Assembly: GCA_947651395.1 (NCBI GenBank)
Contig: CANSYW010000004.1
Location: 58,048-122,047, forward strand
Direction: 5' to 3'
Length of the DNA stretch: 64,000 nucleotides
Source of the DNA: an uncultured Pseudoflavonifractor sp.
GTDB lineage: Bacteria; Bacillota; Clostridia; Oscillospirales; Oscillospiraceae
Part shown: positions 50,690 through 58,414 of the stretch, one piece after another
Layout of the letters: every line of letters begins with the position of its first letter
How positions within the stretch are numbered: position 1 is the stretch's first letter
Position numbers and translations under genes: made by a program
Notes under the pieces: generated by a model
The model's input: only the letters and a program-made list of their open reading frames with translations
The model's database searches: none
What the model was told of the DNA's origin: nothing

Positions 50690-51243
50690 GATTGCTCCGC
50701 CTCCTTTTCAAGTTCAGCCTGGATCTTGGGCGTGGGGTTGCCGGTGAGATGGCAGACCATGAGATAAACGCCGTGGAAGATCATCAGGGCGCTGCCCACC
50801 GGGACGGGCAGATACACCAGGAACATGGGGATGTGCATGGTGGGGGAGGTCTGCGTGGAGGCGGCCACCATCCCCAGATATTGGCTCCAAATAAAACAGA
50901 AGTAGAGCAGAAAGACCACGGTGATGAAGGTGGCGATGAATTCCAGGCGTCGGACGAACTTTTCCTTGTCCCGGATCACGGAGACCTTTTGGGCCAGTTG
51001 GGGGACGATATCCACCTCAATGTGACTGCCCTCGTTCAGGGCGTAGGCCGAGCCGATATAGGAGGTCCATACGAAGAGATAGCGGGCCAGCTCTTCGGCC
51101 CAGGCGGTGGAGATGAAGAACACATACCGGCACAGGACCTCCACAAAAATGGCGCCCACCAGGACAAGGGTGGTGACGGACAGCAGCGCCACCTCCACAT
51201 GGACCAGGGCGGAGTTGATCCAGTCGAATTTTCGGAAGAACAT
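50686..51243 (-). CDS. dctQ: TRAP transporter small permease (DctQ family)
   Basis: A 185-residue four-helix membrane protein with the DctQ signature WAEELARYLFVWTSYIGSAYAL. The start lies 27 bases after dctP. The C-terminus is longer and more charged than in the first copy at 2564. It completes the second dctPQM set. Confidence 0.93.
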   Translation of the reverse strand: MFFRKFDWINSALVHVEVALLSVTTLVLVGAIFVEVLCRYVFFISTAWAEELARYLFVWTSYIGSAYALNEGSHIEVDIVPQLAQKVSVIRDKEKFVRRLEFIATFITVVFLLYFCFIWSQYLGMVAASTQTSPTMHIPMFLVYLPVPVGSALMIFHGVYLMVCHLTGNPTPKIQAELEKEAEQS

Positions 51244-51270
51244 GGGGCGTTCACCCTTTCCTTCAGAATT

Positions 51271-52335
51271 TCACGGGGGCTTTACCCCTTGTAGGAGCCG
51301 TTGATGATGGCGTCCATGATCTCGGCGGGGTACGCTCTCCTCCCAGATGGCCTGATAGATGCCCTGGAGCTCGGTCTTCATGGCCTCGGAGGGCTGGGAG
51401 ACCACCCACTGGCCCTCGTCGATGCCCTTCTGGGTGAGCTCCTCGGTGGTGGTCCGGAAATACTCGGTGAAGTCATCGGAGGCCTTTTGGGCGCATGTGC
51501 GGAACATCTCCTGATCCTCGGCGCTCAGTTTGCCCCAGAAGGAGGGACTGGCGACGAAGCAGCCGCCGGAGTAACAGTAGTTCAGCTCGGTGATATAGGT
51601 GACCACGTCGGTGAGGCCCTGGACAATGTAGTTGAATACACAGTTGTCCAGGCCGTCCACCGTTCCGGTCTGAAGGGCGGAGAGGACCTCGGGGGTGGCG
51701 ATCATCACGGGCATGGCACCGCATTTCTCATAGAAGGATACCACGGAGGCCACGGAGGGAGTGCGGATCTTCAGGCCCCGCAGATCGGACATCTCGGTGA
51801 TCTCGTGCTTGAGGTTGCCCACCTGGCGGAAGCCGTTGCAGAAGGAGCTGATGCGGATGATGTTGTTGGCCTCCATAATGGCGGCCACCTGCTGGCCGAT
51901 CCAGCCCTGATTGTAGTATGCGTCGGCCTCCTCATAGTCGGCCACCAGGCCGGGCAGCCAGGCGAAGCCCAGCGCGCCGTCCAGAATGCCGTCGATGGAC
52001 ATGTCGTCGTTGAGGCAGAAATCCAGGGTGCCCAGCTGGACCATCTGGGCCATGTCGGCAGCGGTGCCCAGAGAGCTGGGGGCATACGCCTCGCCGGTGT
52101 AGCGGCCGTTGCTGGCCTCTTCCACATACTGAACGAACCGGTCCACATATTCGGCGCGGACCGTGCCGTCGGTACTGACGGTGAATTTGATGGGCTCACT
52201 GCTTCCAGCGGGCGTGCCGCTGTTTTCTGCGGGGGCGCCGGAGGCGGCGGGGCTGTTGGCGGCAGGGCCCGCGCACCCGGCCAGGAGACCGAGGGACATG
52301 GCGGCGGCAAGGAACAGTCCGGTAAGCTTTTTCAT
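51271..52335 (-). CDS. dctP: TRAP transporter solute-binding lipoprotein, frameshifted C-terminus
   Basis: A DctP binding protein of 354 residues as read. The ATG at 52335 follows AGGGGA and gives a lipoprotein signal ending LLAGC. The DctP fold is complete to about residue 333, with the RTPSVASVVSFYEKCGAMPV and ALQTGTVDGLDN regions. After AIWEE the reading frame gives SVPRRDHGRHHQ and stops at 51271, whereas the neighbouring frame gives YPAEIMDAIINGSYKG and a stop at 51284-51282, exactly the kind of C-terminus expected. One extra base near 51336-51342 explains this. It is either a real frameshift of the last 20 residues or a sequencing error. Confidence 0.88.
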   Translation of the reverse strand: MKKLTGLFLAAAMSLGLLAGCAGPAANSPAASGAPAENSGTPAGSSEPIKFTVSTDGTVRAEYVDRFVQYVEEASNGRYTGEAYAPSSLGTAADMAQMVQLGTLDFCLNDDMSIDGILDGALGFAWLPGLVADYEEADAYYNQGWIGQQVAAIMEANNIIRISSFCNGFRQVGNLKHEITEMSDLRGLKIRTPSVASVVSFYEKCGAMPVMIATPEVLSALQTGTVDGLDNCVFNYIVQGLTDVVTYITELNYCYSGGCFVASPSFWGKLSAEDQEMFRTCAQKASDDFTEYFRTTTEELTQKGIDEGQWVVSQPSEAMKTELQGIYQAIWEESVPRRDHGRHHQRLLQGVKPP

Positions 52336-52527
52336 ATCTGCTTTCCCCTTTGTTTTATATTGAAACAGCGACACCGCGGATGCTGTTTCTGATTTTTATT
52401 ATAGTCTGCTCCAAAGGGACCCTCTATAGACCTGACGCCTGGTTTTGATTCATTCTGAAACGTTTTTGCGCCTGGGTGGAGTAGGGGCGGATGCTGCTCT
52501 GGAAAAGCGGGAAAACAGAGGACAAAA

Positions 52528-52553
52528 AAGGCCGCCCTTTATAGGCGGCCTTT
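52528..52553 (-). terminator. nadE terminator
   Basis: Stem AAAGGCCGCC/GGCGGCCTTT with a six-base loop, followed on the minus strand by TTTTGTCC. The rest of the 52336-52606 gap holds a TATAAT box for dctP at 52403-52398 with no convincing -35. Confidence 0.92.
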
Positions 52554-52606
52554 CTGGAAACGGTATAAAAATGGCTTTGTGGGGGCCCCAGGCGACTGGC
52601 GGATGC

Positions 52607-54553
52607 TTATTCCAAGCCTTCCAGCTCCTCCAGCCAAAGGGCGGCCGCCGCGTCGGAGGGCATCCGCCAGTCGCCCCGGGGAGAGAGGGCCAGGGAGCCT
52701 ACCTTGGGCCCGTCGGGCATACAGGAGCGCTTGAACTGCTGGGAGAAAAAGCGGCGGTAGAAGTTTTTCAGCCACTTCAAAAGGACGGCCCGGTCATAGG
52801 AGCAGCCGAAGGCCTGCTCCGCCAGGCGCAGCACCTTCCTGGGGGAAAAGGCCCAGCGGACGACATAGTAGAGGAAGAAATCGTGGAGTTCATAGGGGCC
52901 CACAATGTCCTCCGTCTTCTGGCTGATCTCCCCCGCCACGGCGGGGAGAAGCTCCGGGGATACAGGGGTGTCCAGAATGTCCTCCAGTACCTCGGACAGG
53001 GCCTGATCCTCCCCGGCCTTGTCCCCGGCCACATAGCGCACCAAATGCCGCACCAGAGTCTTGGGGATGCCGGCGTTGACGGCGTACATGCTCATGTGGT
53101 CGCCGTTGTAGGTGCACCAGCCCAGAGCCAGCTCGCTGAGGTCGCCGGTGCCGATGACCAGGCCGCCGGTCTGGTTGGCTATATCCATGAGCACCTGGGT
53201 GCGCTCCCGGGCCTGGGCGTTTTCAAAGGTCACGTCCTGATCCTCCATGGACTGACCAATATCCCGGAAGTGGACCTTTACCGCCTCGCCCACGTCCACC
53301 ACCTTCAGGGTGGCGCCCATGTGCTCAGCCAGAAGTTCCGCGTTGGAGCGGGTACGGCGGGTGGTGCCGAAACAGGGCATGGTGACGGCGATCATGTCGG
53401 AGGCGGGACGATCCAGCAGCTTCATGGCCACTGCGGTAATGAGAATGGCCAGAGTGGAGTCCAGACCGCCGGAGAGGCCGATGACGCAGGTTTTGGCGTC
53501 GGTGTGCTCCAGCCGTTTTTTCAGGCCCAGGGCGGCGATCTTGAGGATCTCCTCGCAACGCTCTGAACGGAGGGCTTCATCCTGAGGGACGAAGGGTGAG
53601 GGGGAGACACCCCGGGTCAGGGTGGTGAGGGAGGGCGTCAGGGAGAAGAAGGCGCGGTTGATCCCAATGGCCTGGGCGGCCTCCATGGGGGTGGTTTCCG
53701 GCTGGGTGAAGGTGTTCATCCGGCGGCGCAGATGAGTGAGCCGTCCCAGATCCAGCTCGGAGACGGTGAGGCCCGTGGCAAAGCGGCGCTGAGCCAGAAG
53801 GGCGCCGTTTTCGGCGATCATATTATGGCCGGCAAAGACCAGGTCGGTGGTGGACTCCCCCTCTCCGGCGGCGGCGTAGACGTAGCCGCACACGCATTGG
53901 GCCGACTGACTGGTCACCAGCTTCCGGCGAAGCTCGGCCTTGCCCGCCAGCTCGCTGGAGGCGGAGAGGTTGAGGATAACGGTGGCTCCGGTCCGGGCCA
54001 GGGTGATGGAGGGAGGTTGGGGGGTCCAGAGATCCTCACAGATCTCCACCCCCACGACCAGCTCCGGCAGCTCGTCACATTCCCAGATCAGCTTGGAGCA
54101 GAAGTGGACCTGTCGGTCGCACAGGGAGGCCAGGGCGTCTATGTCCTTTCCGGAGGCAAACCAGCGGTTCTCGCAAAATTCGCCGTAATTGGGAATATAG
54201 GTCTTGGGGATCAGTCCAACGATGTTTCCTTTGTGTATTAAAGCGGCGCAGTTATACAGTTTGTTGTCGAATTTGTGCCAGTAGGGGAGGCCGACCGCGG
54301 TGAGCATATCCAGGTTCTTGGTCGCCTCCAAAATGGTGGATAGCCCCTCCTCGGCCCCTTTGAGCAGGGTGGGCTGGAGGAAAAGGTCCCCACAGGTGTA
54401 GCCGGTGAGGCACAACTCAGGCAGGCACAGGATCCGCACGCCCTGGCGGTCAGCCTCACGCATGAGGGTAAAGATCTGTTCGGCGTTGTACCGGGGATCG
54501 GCCACCCGAATTTTTGGGGTGCCGGCGGCTACCTTGATGAATCCGTCCTTTAT
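52607..54553 (-). CDS. nadE: Glutamine-dependent NAD+ synthetase
   Basis: A two-domain NadE of about 648 residues. The N-terminal nitrilase-type glutaminase (about 1-290; [24 protein letters not shown]) feeds ammonia to the C-terminal synthetase with the pyrophosphatase loop [12 protein letters not shown], making NAD+ from nicotinate adenine dinucleotide. The first conventional start in frame is a GTG at 54505, but homology clearly extends upstream ([15 protein letters not shown]). The frame contains no ATG, GTG or TTG before a stop; an ATA at 54553 lies seven bases after AAGGGAGGG and 24 bases into the predicted transcript. It is therefore annotated from the ATA. Adjacent niaR encodes the likely repressor. 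Confidence 0.93.
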   Translation of the reverse strand: MKDGFIKVAAGTPKIRVADPRYNAEQIFTLMREADRQGVRILCLPELCLTGYTCGDLFLQPTLLKGAEEGLSTILEATKNLDMLTAVGLPYWHKFDNKLYNCAALIHKGNIVGLIPKTYIPNYGEFCENRWFASGKDIDALASLCDRQVHFCSKLIWECDELPELVVGVEICEDLWTPQPPSITLARTGATVILNLSASSELAGKAELRRKLVTSQSAQCVCGYVYAAAGEGESTTDLVFAGHNMIAENGALLAQRRFATGLTVSELDLGRLTHLRRRMNTFTQPETTPMEAAQAIGINRAFFSLTPSLTTLTRGVSPSPFVPQDEALRSERCEEILKIAALGLKKRLEHTDAKTCVIGLSGGLDSTLAILITAVAMKLLDRPASDMIAVTMPCFGTTRRTRSNAELLAEHMGATLKVVDVGEAVKVHFRDIGQSMEDQDVTFENAQARERTQVLMDIANQTGGLVIGTGDLSELALGWCTYNGDHMSMYAVNAGIPKTLVRHLVRYVAGDKAGEDQALSEVLEDILDTPVSPELLPAVAGEISQKTEDIVGPYELHDFFLYYVVRWAFSPRKVLRLAEQAFGCSYDRAVLLKWLKNFYRRFFSQQFKRSCMPDGPKVGSLALSPRGDWRMPSDAAAALWLEELEGLE

Positions 54554-54577
54554 GGAAAAGCCCTCCCTTATTTTGAT

Positions 54578-54612
54578 GAGTATATTTTACTCTGTTTTTC
54601 GGGAAAAGGCAA
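54578..54612 (-). promoter_or_regulatory. nadE promoter with candidate NiaR operator
   Basis: Minus strand: TTGCCT (54612-54607), 17-base spacer, TAAAAT (54589-54584). A palindrome GAGTA-AAATA-TACTC (54592-54578) covers the -10 element, a natural operator position for the niacin-responsive repressor encoded upstream. Confidence 0.65.
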
Positions 54613-54619
54613 GAGCTCC

Positions 54620-54651
54620 AAAAATCCCCCGACCGAAGTCGGGGGATTTTT
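54620..54651 (-). terminator. Terminator downstream of niaR
   Basis: Perfect 14-bp stem AAAAATCCCCCGAC with its complement, CGAA loop and T-runs on either strand, in the 260-base gap between niaR and nadE. Nothing else is recognised in the gap except the nadE promoter. Confidence 0.9.
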
Positions 54652-54813
54652 GGGTGTGTGTGTTTTGTTGCAGAGAGATAGAGAGGGATTAAGGGAGGAT
54701 GCGAAGTGTGTTCTGGCTTCTTCCTGTGTCCATGATTAAGATACCAGACAATTAAGGCAAAACTTTGACTGAACTGTGAATATTTTGTGAATTGCCGGTT
54801 TTGGTTTATTTCC

Positions 54814-55371
54814 TTACATTTTTGGACGCTTTACAAATTTGTCCGGATCCGCGCTCTCCTCCCAGAGAAGGCCCAGAGCCTTCAGGGCGGCCTCCGCCCG
54901 ATCCAGGGCCTGGGCGTCCTCTCCGCGAATGGTGTGAAGATGGAGTCCGCCGGTGAGGTGGGACAGGGGATTGGCGCCGCAGTGCCGGGACTGGGCGATG
55001 AACTGACTCACGTCGTACCGGGAGCGCAGCCGCAGCGCGCCGATGAGCTGGCCGTAAAGGGGGTGCTCCACGATCACGTCCACCACCTCGCAGCCCGTGT
55101 CCACAAGGGCGTTGAGCTCGGCCTCCATTCCGGCGGCGTCATGGAGGCAGGCAAGGGTCCGGGTAAGGCCGGGAGAGCGGCCGGAGACATAGCCGCGGGG
55201 GGTGGCGGAGACCGGGTGGCCGCCCGCCCGGAGGAGGGCCACGTCACCCACGATGATCTGGCGGCTCACCCCCAGCTTTTTGGCCAGGGCGGCGGCGCTC
55301 ACCGGCGCTTCGGCGGCGTCCAGTGCCTGGAGGATGGCCTCCCGGCGGGCGGGACCGTCTATCATATCCAC
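54814..55371 (-). CDS. niaR: Niacin-responsive transcriptional repressor NiaR
   Basis: A protein of about 185 residues: an N-terminal HTH_11 winged helix (ALAKKLGVSRQIIVGDVALLR, about 30-50) and a C-terminal 3H domain named for conserved histidines (VIVEHPLYGQL, SRHCGANPLSHLTGG and LHLHT). NiaR binds niacin and represses NAD-synthesis and niacin-uptake genes. The GTG at 55371 is preferred because AAGGGGGT lies eight bases upstream; an ATG two codons later and a longer frame from 55410 also exist. Adjacent nadE is the obvious target. Confidence 0.92.
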   Translation of the reverse strand: MDMIDGPARREAILQALDAAEAPVSAAALAKKLGVSRQIIVGDVALLRAGGHPVSATPRGYVSGRSPGLTRTLACLHDAAGMEAELNALVDTGCEVVDVIVEHPLYGQLIGALRLRSRYDVSQFIAQSRHCGANPLSHLTGGLHLHTIRGEDAQALDRAEAALKALGLLWEESADPDKFVKRPKM

Positions 55372-55410
55372 AGATTTGACCCCCTTTGCATGATTTGGGC
55401 GGCAGCTCAC

Positions 55411-55428
55411 ATACTACTGTGGAGTATA
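55411..55428 (-). promoter_or_regulatory. niaR -10 region with inverted repeat
   Basis: Minus-strand TATACT (55428-55423) is embedded in ATACT-ACTGTGG-AGTAT (55411-55427), sharing the ATACT/AGTAT half-site arrangement with the nadE operator. Autoregulation by NiaR is plausible. The -35 is weak. Confidence 0.5.
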
Positions 55429-55463
55429 GCACAGTTTTGCCCGGCGGAAAAGCCTTTCCTGAC

Positions 55464-55492
55464 TTGATTTTTCCTCCTCCCGGTGATAAAAT
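55464..55492 (+). promoter_or_regulatory. Promoter of the YheO-like regulator
   Basis: TTGATT (55464-55469), 17-base spacer, TAAAAT (55487-55492). Transcription should begin near 55499, which excludes the ATG at 55496 as start of the following gene. Confidence 0.7.
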
Positions 55493-55525
55493 ATTATGAC
55501 ATTTATAAGTTATAAGGGGAAGGGA

Positions 55526-56179
55526 GTGGAGGACGTGACCAGGGAAGAGGCCTTTGAGTTTCTGGATCGCACCGCCAGAGGCATTGCGGAGATGTTCGGG
55601 CCCTCCTGTGAGACCTTGGTGCAGGATATGGGAGATACCAGGCACCCCATCCTCTCCATCTACAACAGTCAGGTCTCCGGCCGGGAGGTGGGCTCCACAC
55701 AGGATATCCTGGGCTCCGACAAGATGCTGGACGCCGCCACATTGTCCAACGACTTTGTCAACCTGTATGCCACTACCCCCTCGGGGGCTCAGGTGAAATC
55801 CTCCACCTTCCATTTGCGGGGGACGGACTTCGACCTGGCTCTGGGCATCGACTTTGACTTTACCGCGCTCAGTTACGCCAACCGGACGCTGATGGGGCTG
55901 ATGAATGCCGAGGCCGACCTGCAAAGCGCCCTGTGGGCCGGCGGAGTGGGTCAGCTCCAACAGATCTTTGAGGAGTGTCTCTCGGCGCTGGGCAAGCCCA
56001 TTGAGGAGCTGGGCAAGAAGGAGCGATTCCGGCTCATCACCCTGCTGGACCAGAAAAACGCCTTTTCCTTCCGCAAGTCGGTGCCCTTTGTGGCGTCCCG
56101 GCTGAAGGTGTCCCGTTATACCGTATACAAATACTTAGGCGAGCTGGCCGATGAGAAGGCCACCGCCGGAAAAGAGTGA
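55526..56179 (+). CDS. YheO-like PAS/HTH transcription regulator
   Basis: A regulator with an N-terminal YheO-like PAS_6 domain (about residues 10-115; CETLVQDMGD, HLRGTDFDLALGIDFDFT) and a C-terminal HTH_22 domain (KNAFSFRKSVPFVASRLKVSRYTVYKYL). The related E. coli DauR responds to D-arginine, but the ligand here is unknown. The GTG at 55526, six bases after AAGGGG, is chosen because the promoter at 55464-55492 leaves the first ATG outside the transcript; a GTG at 55535 is equally possible. It lies five bases before the PepV gene, so it may control or be controlled with peptide metabolism. Confidence 0.85.
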   Translation: MEDVTREEAFEFLDRTARGIAEMFGPSCETLVQDMGDTRHPILSIYNSQVSGREVGSTQDILGSDKMLDAATLSNDFVNLYATTPSGAQVKSSTFHLRGTDFDLALGIDFDFTALSYANRTLMGLMNAEADLQSALWAGGVGQLQQIFEECLSALGKPIEELGKKERFRLITLLDQKNAFSFRKSVPFVASRLKVSRYTVYKYLGELADEKATAGKE

Positions 56180-56183
56180 GTTT

Positions 56184-57596
56184 ATGGATATCAAAGAGCG
56201 CATTGACAGCTATTTCGACGATCCCGGCACCCGTGCCCGGCTGATCGCCGCCATCTCCCGCCTGGTGGCGGTGAAGAGCGTGAAGGGGGAGGCCGCCCCG
56301 GAGGCCCCCTTCGGTCCCGGCCCCAGGGCGGCCCTGGACGAGGCGCTGAAGCTCTGTGGTGAGTTGGGGTTCCGGACCCGGGACTATGACCACTATGTGG
56401 GGCTCGCGGACATGAACGACAGGGATACCCAGCTCCACATTCTGGCCCATCTGGACGTGGTGGGGGAGGGTTCCGGCTGGGACACCGACCCCTATACCTG
56501 CGTGGAGAAGGACGGGATCCTCTATGGCCGGGGGGTCAGCGACGACAAGGGGCCTTTGTGCGCCGCTCTTTTTGCCATGAAGGCGGTGCGGGATCTGGAA
56601 CTGCCGGTGAGCAAGAACGCCCGGCTCATCCTGGGCACCGACGAGGAGTCGGGCAGTGAGGACATCGGGTACTATTATGCCCGTGAGCCCTATGCGCCCC
56701 AGAGCTTTTCCCCTGACGCCGACTTCCCCCTGATCAACATTGAAAAGGGCCAGTTCCGGCCCAAGTTCGGCGCCTCCTGGCCCGCCGTAATGGTGGAGCC
56801 CCGGGTCAGCCTGCTCAACGGCGGCTTCCGCTTCAACGTGGTGCCGCCCGAGGCCGGCGCCGAGGTGCTGGGGCTGCGGGGGGCCGACATCACGCCCCTG
56901 TGCGCCGGGGTGGAACGGCAGTGCGGGGCGGTGTTCTCCGTTACCGATATGGTGGGAGGGGCGCGGATCCGCTGCGTGGGCAAGAACGCCCACGCAGCCA
57001 GCCCTGACGACGGCATCAACGCTATCCAGGCCCTGCTGACTCTGCTGGCCGCGCTGCCTCTGGCGGAATGTGCCTCCACCAAGGCCATCCGCTCCATGGT
57101 CAAGCTCTTTCCCCTGGGGGATACCCGGGGCAAGGCCCTGGGGATCGCCCAGGGCGACGAGAGTGGGGAGTTGACCCTGAATCTGGCCCTTATGACCCTC
57201 TCTGAAACCGGCTTTTCCGCCCAGTTTGACTCCCGGGTCCCGGTGTGCGCCACGGCGGAAAATTGCGTCCGGGTGTGTGAAAAGGCCCTGGCGGCCGCTG
57301 GCTTCATCCTCACGGAGGGAGGGGAGATGGTGCCTGCCCACGTGGTGCCGGCGGACTCTCCCCTGGTGAAGACCCTTCTGGAGTGCTACTCCGCCTATAC
57401 TGGTGTTCAGGATCCCAAGCCGCTGGCCATCGGCGGCGGGACCTATGTCCACGACATCCCCGGCGGCGTGGCCTTCGGCTGCGATTTCCCCGGGTTTGAC
57501 CCCAAAATGCACGCGGCCAACGAACAGGCCAAAGTGGACAATCTTTTGAAGTCCGCCAAGATCTTCACCCTGGCCATCGCCCGACTGTGTCAGTGA
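56184..57596 (+). CDS. pepV: Dipeptidase PepV (M20 family)
   Basis: A 470-residue M20A metallopeptidase of the PepV type, which removes N-terminal residues from dipeptides using two zinc ions. Metal and catalytic positions are seen in HILAHLDVVGEGSGWDTDPY, YGRGVSDDKGP and GTDEESGSEDIGYY, with the lid/dimerisation domain between about 180 and 380 and a final metal His in ATYVHDIPGG-type context (GGGTYVHDIPGG). The ATG at 56184 starts MDIKERIDSYFDD; a longer frame overlaps the previous gene. No signal peptide, so intracellular. Confidence 0.93.
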   Translation: MDIKERIDSYFDDPGTRARLIAAISRLVAVKSVKGEAAPEAPFGPGPRAALDEALKLCGELGFRTRDYDHYVGLADMNDRDTQLHILAHLDVVGEGSGWDTDPYTCVEKDGILYGRGVSDDKGPLCAALFAMKAVRDLELPVSKNARLILGTDEESGSEDIGYYYAREPYAPQSFSPDADFPLINIEKGQFRPKFGASWPAVMVEPRVSLLNGGFRFNVVPPEAGAEVLGLRGADITPLCAGVERQCGAVFSVTDMVGGARIRCVGKNAHAASPDDGINAIQALLTLLAALPLAECASTKAIRSMVKLFPLGDTRGKALGIAQGDESGELTLNLALMTLSETGFSAQFDSRVPVCATAENCVRVCEKALAAAGFILTEGGEMVPAHVVPADSPLVKTLLECYSAYTGVQDPKPLAIGGGTYVHDIPGGVAFGCDFPGFDPKMHAANEQAKVDNLLKSAKIFTLAIARLCQ

Positions 57597-57621
57597 GCTT
57601 GAAAAGGCAAGGAGAGATAGT

Positions 57622-58317
57622 ATGAACAATGGGAAACGCATGCGCCTTCTGGCCCTTGCGCTGGTTCTGGTCATGGGGCTCACCGCCTGCGGCGGGGAGA
57701 AGAGCGGGCTGACCGAGACCAATGCCGCGGACTATGTGACCGGCCTTTTGGAGGAGAGCTATCTGGGGACCGCTGGGGAAGAGTATAAGCGGCTGATGGA
57801 CAAGGACGACGAGGACGTGACAGAGGTCTATGAGCAGAGCATGGCTGTGGAGGCGGATTTTTTCATCTATCACTACAGCATTGAAAATCCCACCGAGGAG
57901 CTCCACGAAGAGGTGGAAGAGCTGTGCCGGGAGATCTACAGCCACGCCAAGTTTCAGGTGGTCTCCGCCGCGGAGCAGGCAGACGGCTCCTTCTCGGTAA
58001 AGGTGACGGTGGAGCCCATCGACATCGCGCACCTGGTGGAGGAGGAGCTGAAGGAGGCCCTGGAGCCCTGGTACGAGAAGTACCCCACCGAGGTCCAGGA
58101 TCGGATGAGCGATGAGGAGTATCAGAGCGCGGATGAGGAATGGGCCCGGATCATTGTGGACACCGTAAAGGCCAAGCTCCCGGAGACGGGAAATCTGGAG
58201 GAGAGATCCACCAGCGTTCAGATCGAAAAGACGGAGGAGGGCACATATGTGCTCACCCAGGAGGATTTTGACCGACTGGACGCCATGATCCTGGACTACC
58301 CCTATAACGAGGACTGA
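57622..58317 (+). CDS. Predicted lipoprotein of unknown function
   Basis: A 231-residue lipoprotein with signal LVLVMGLTACGG (lipid-modified Cys at about 22) and a soluble, acidic, mostly helical body resembling DUF5105-type proteins. AAGGAGAG precedes the ATG. It follows pepV by 25 bases and is the last chromosomal-type gene before a strong terminator and the prophage genes. Function unknown. Confidence 0.8.
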   Translation: MNNGKRMRLLALALVLVMGLTACGGEKSGLTETNAADYVTGLLEESYLGTAGEEYKRLMDKDDEDVTEVYEQSMAVEADFFIYHYSIENPTEELHEEVEELCREIYSHAKFQVVSAAEQADGSFSVKVTVEPIDIAHLVEEELKEALEPWYEKYPTEVQDRMSDEEYQSADEEWARIIVDTVKAKLPETGNLEERSTSVQIEKTEEGTYVLTQEDFDRLDAMILDYPYNED

Positions 58318-58336
58318 GAAGCTTACATAGATGAGA

Positions 58337-58373
58337 AAACCGCCGTGGTCACAGCTGACCACGGCGGTTTTTT
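58337..58373 (+). terminator. Terminator at the chromosome/prophage junction
   Basis: Perfect 15-bp stem AAACCGCCGTGGTCA with its complement, CAGC loop, then TTTTTTGTG. The phage-derived frame begins within 10-40 bases. Confidence 0.95.
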
Positions 58374-58414
58374 GTGTTTTCGGAAGCTCAGAGCTGAACT
58401 CTGAGCTGGTGGCC

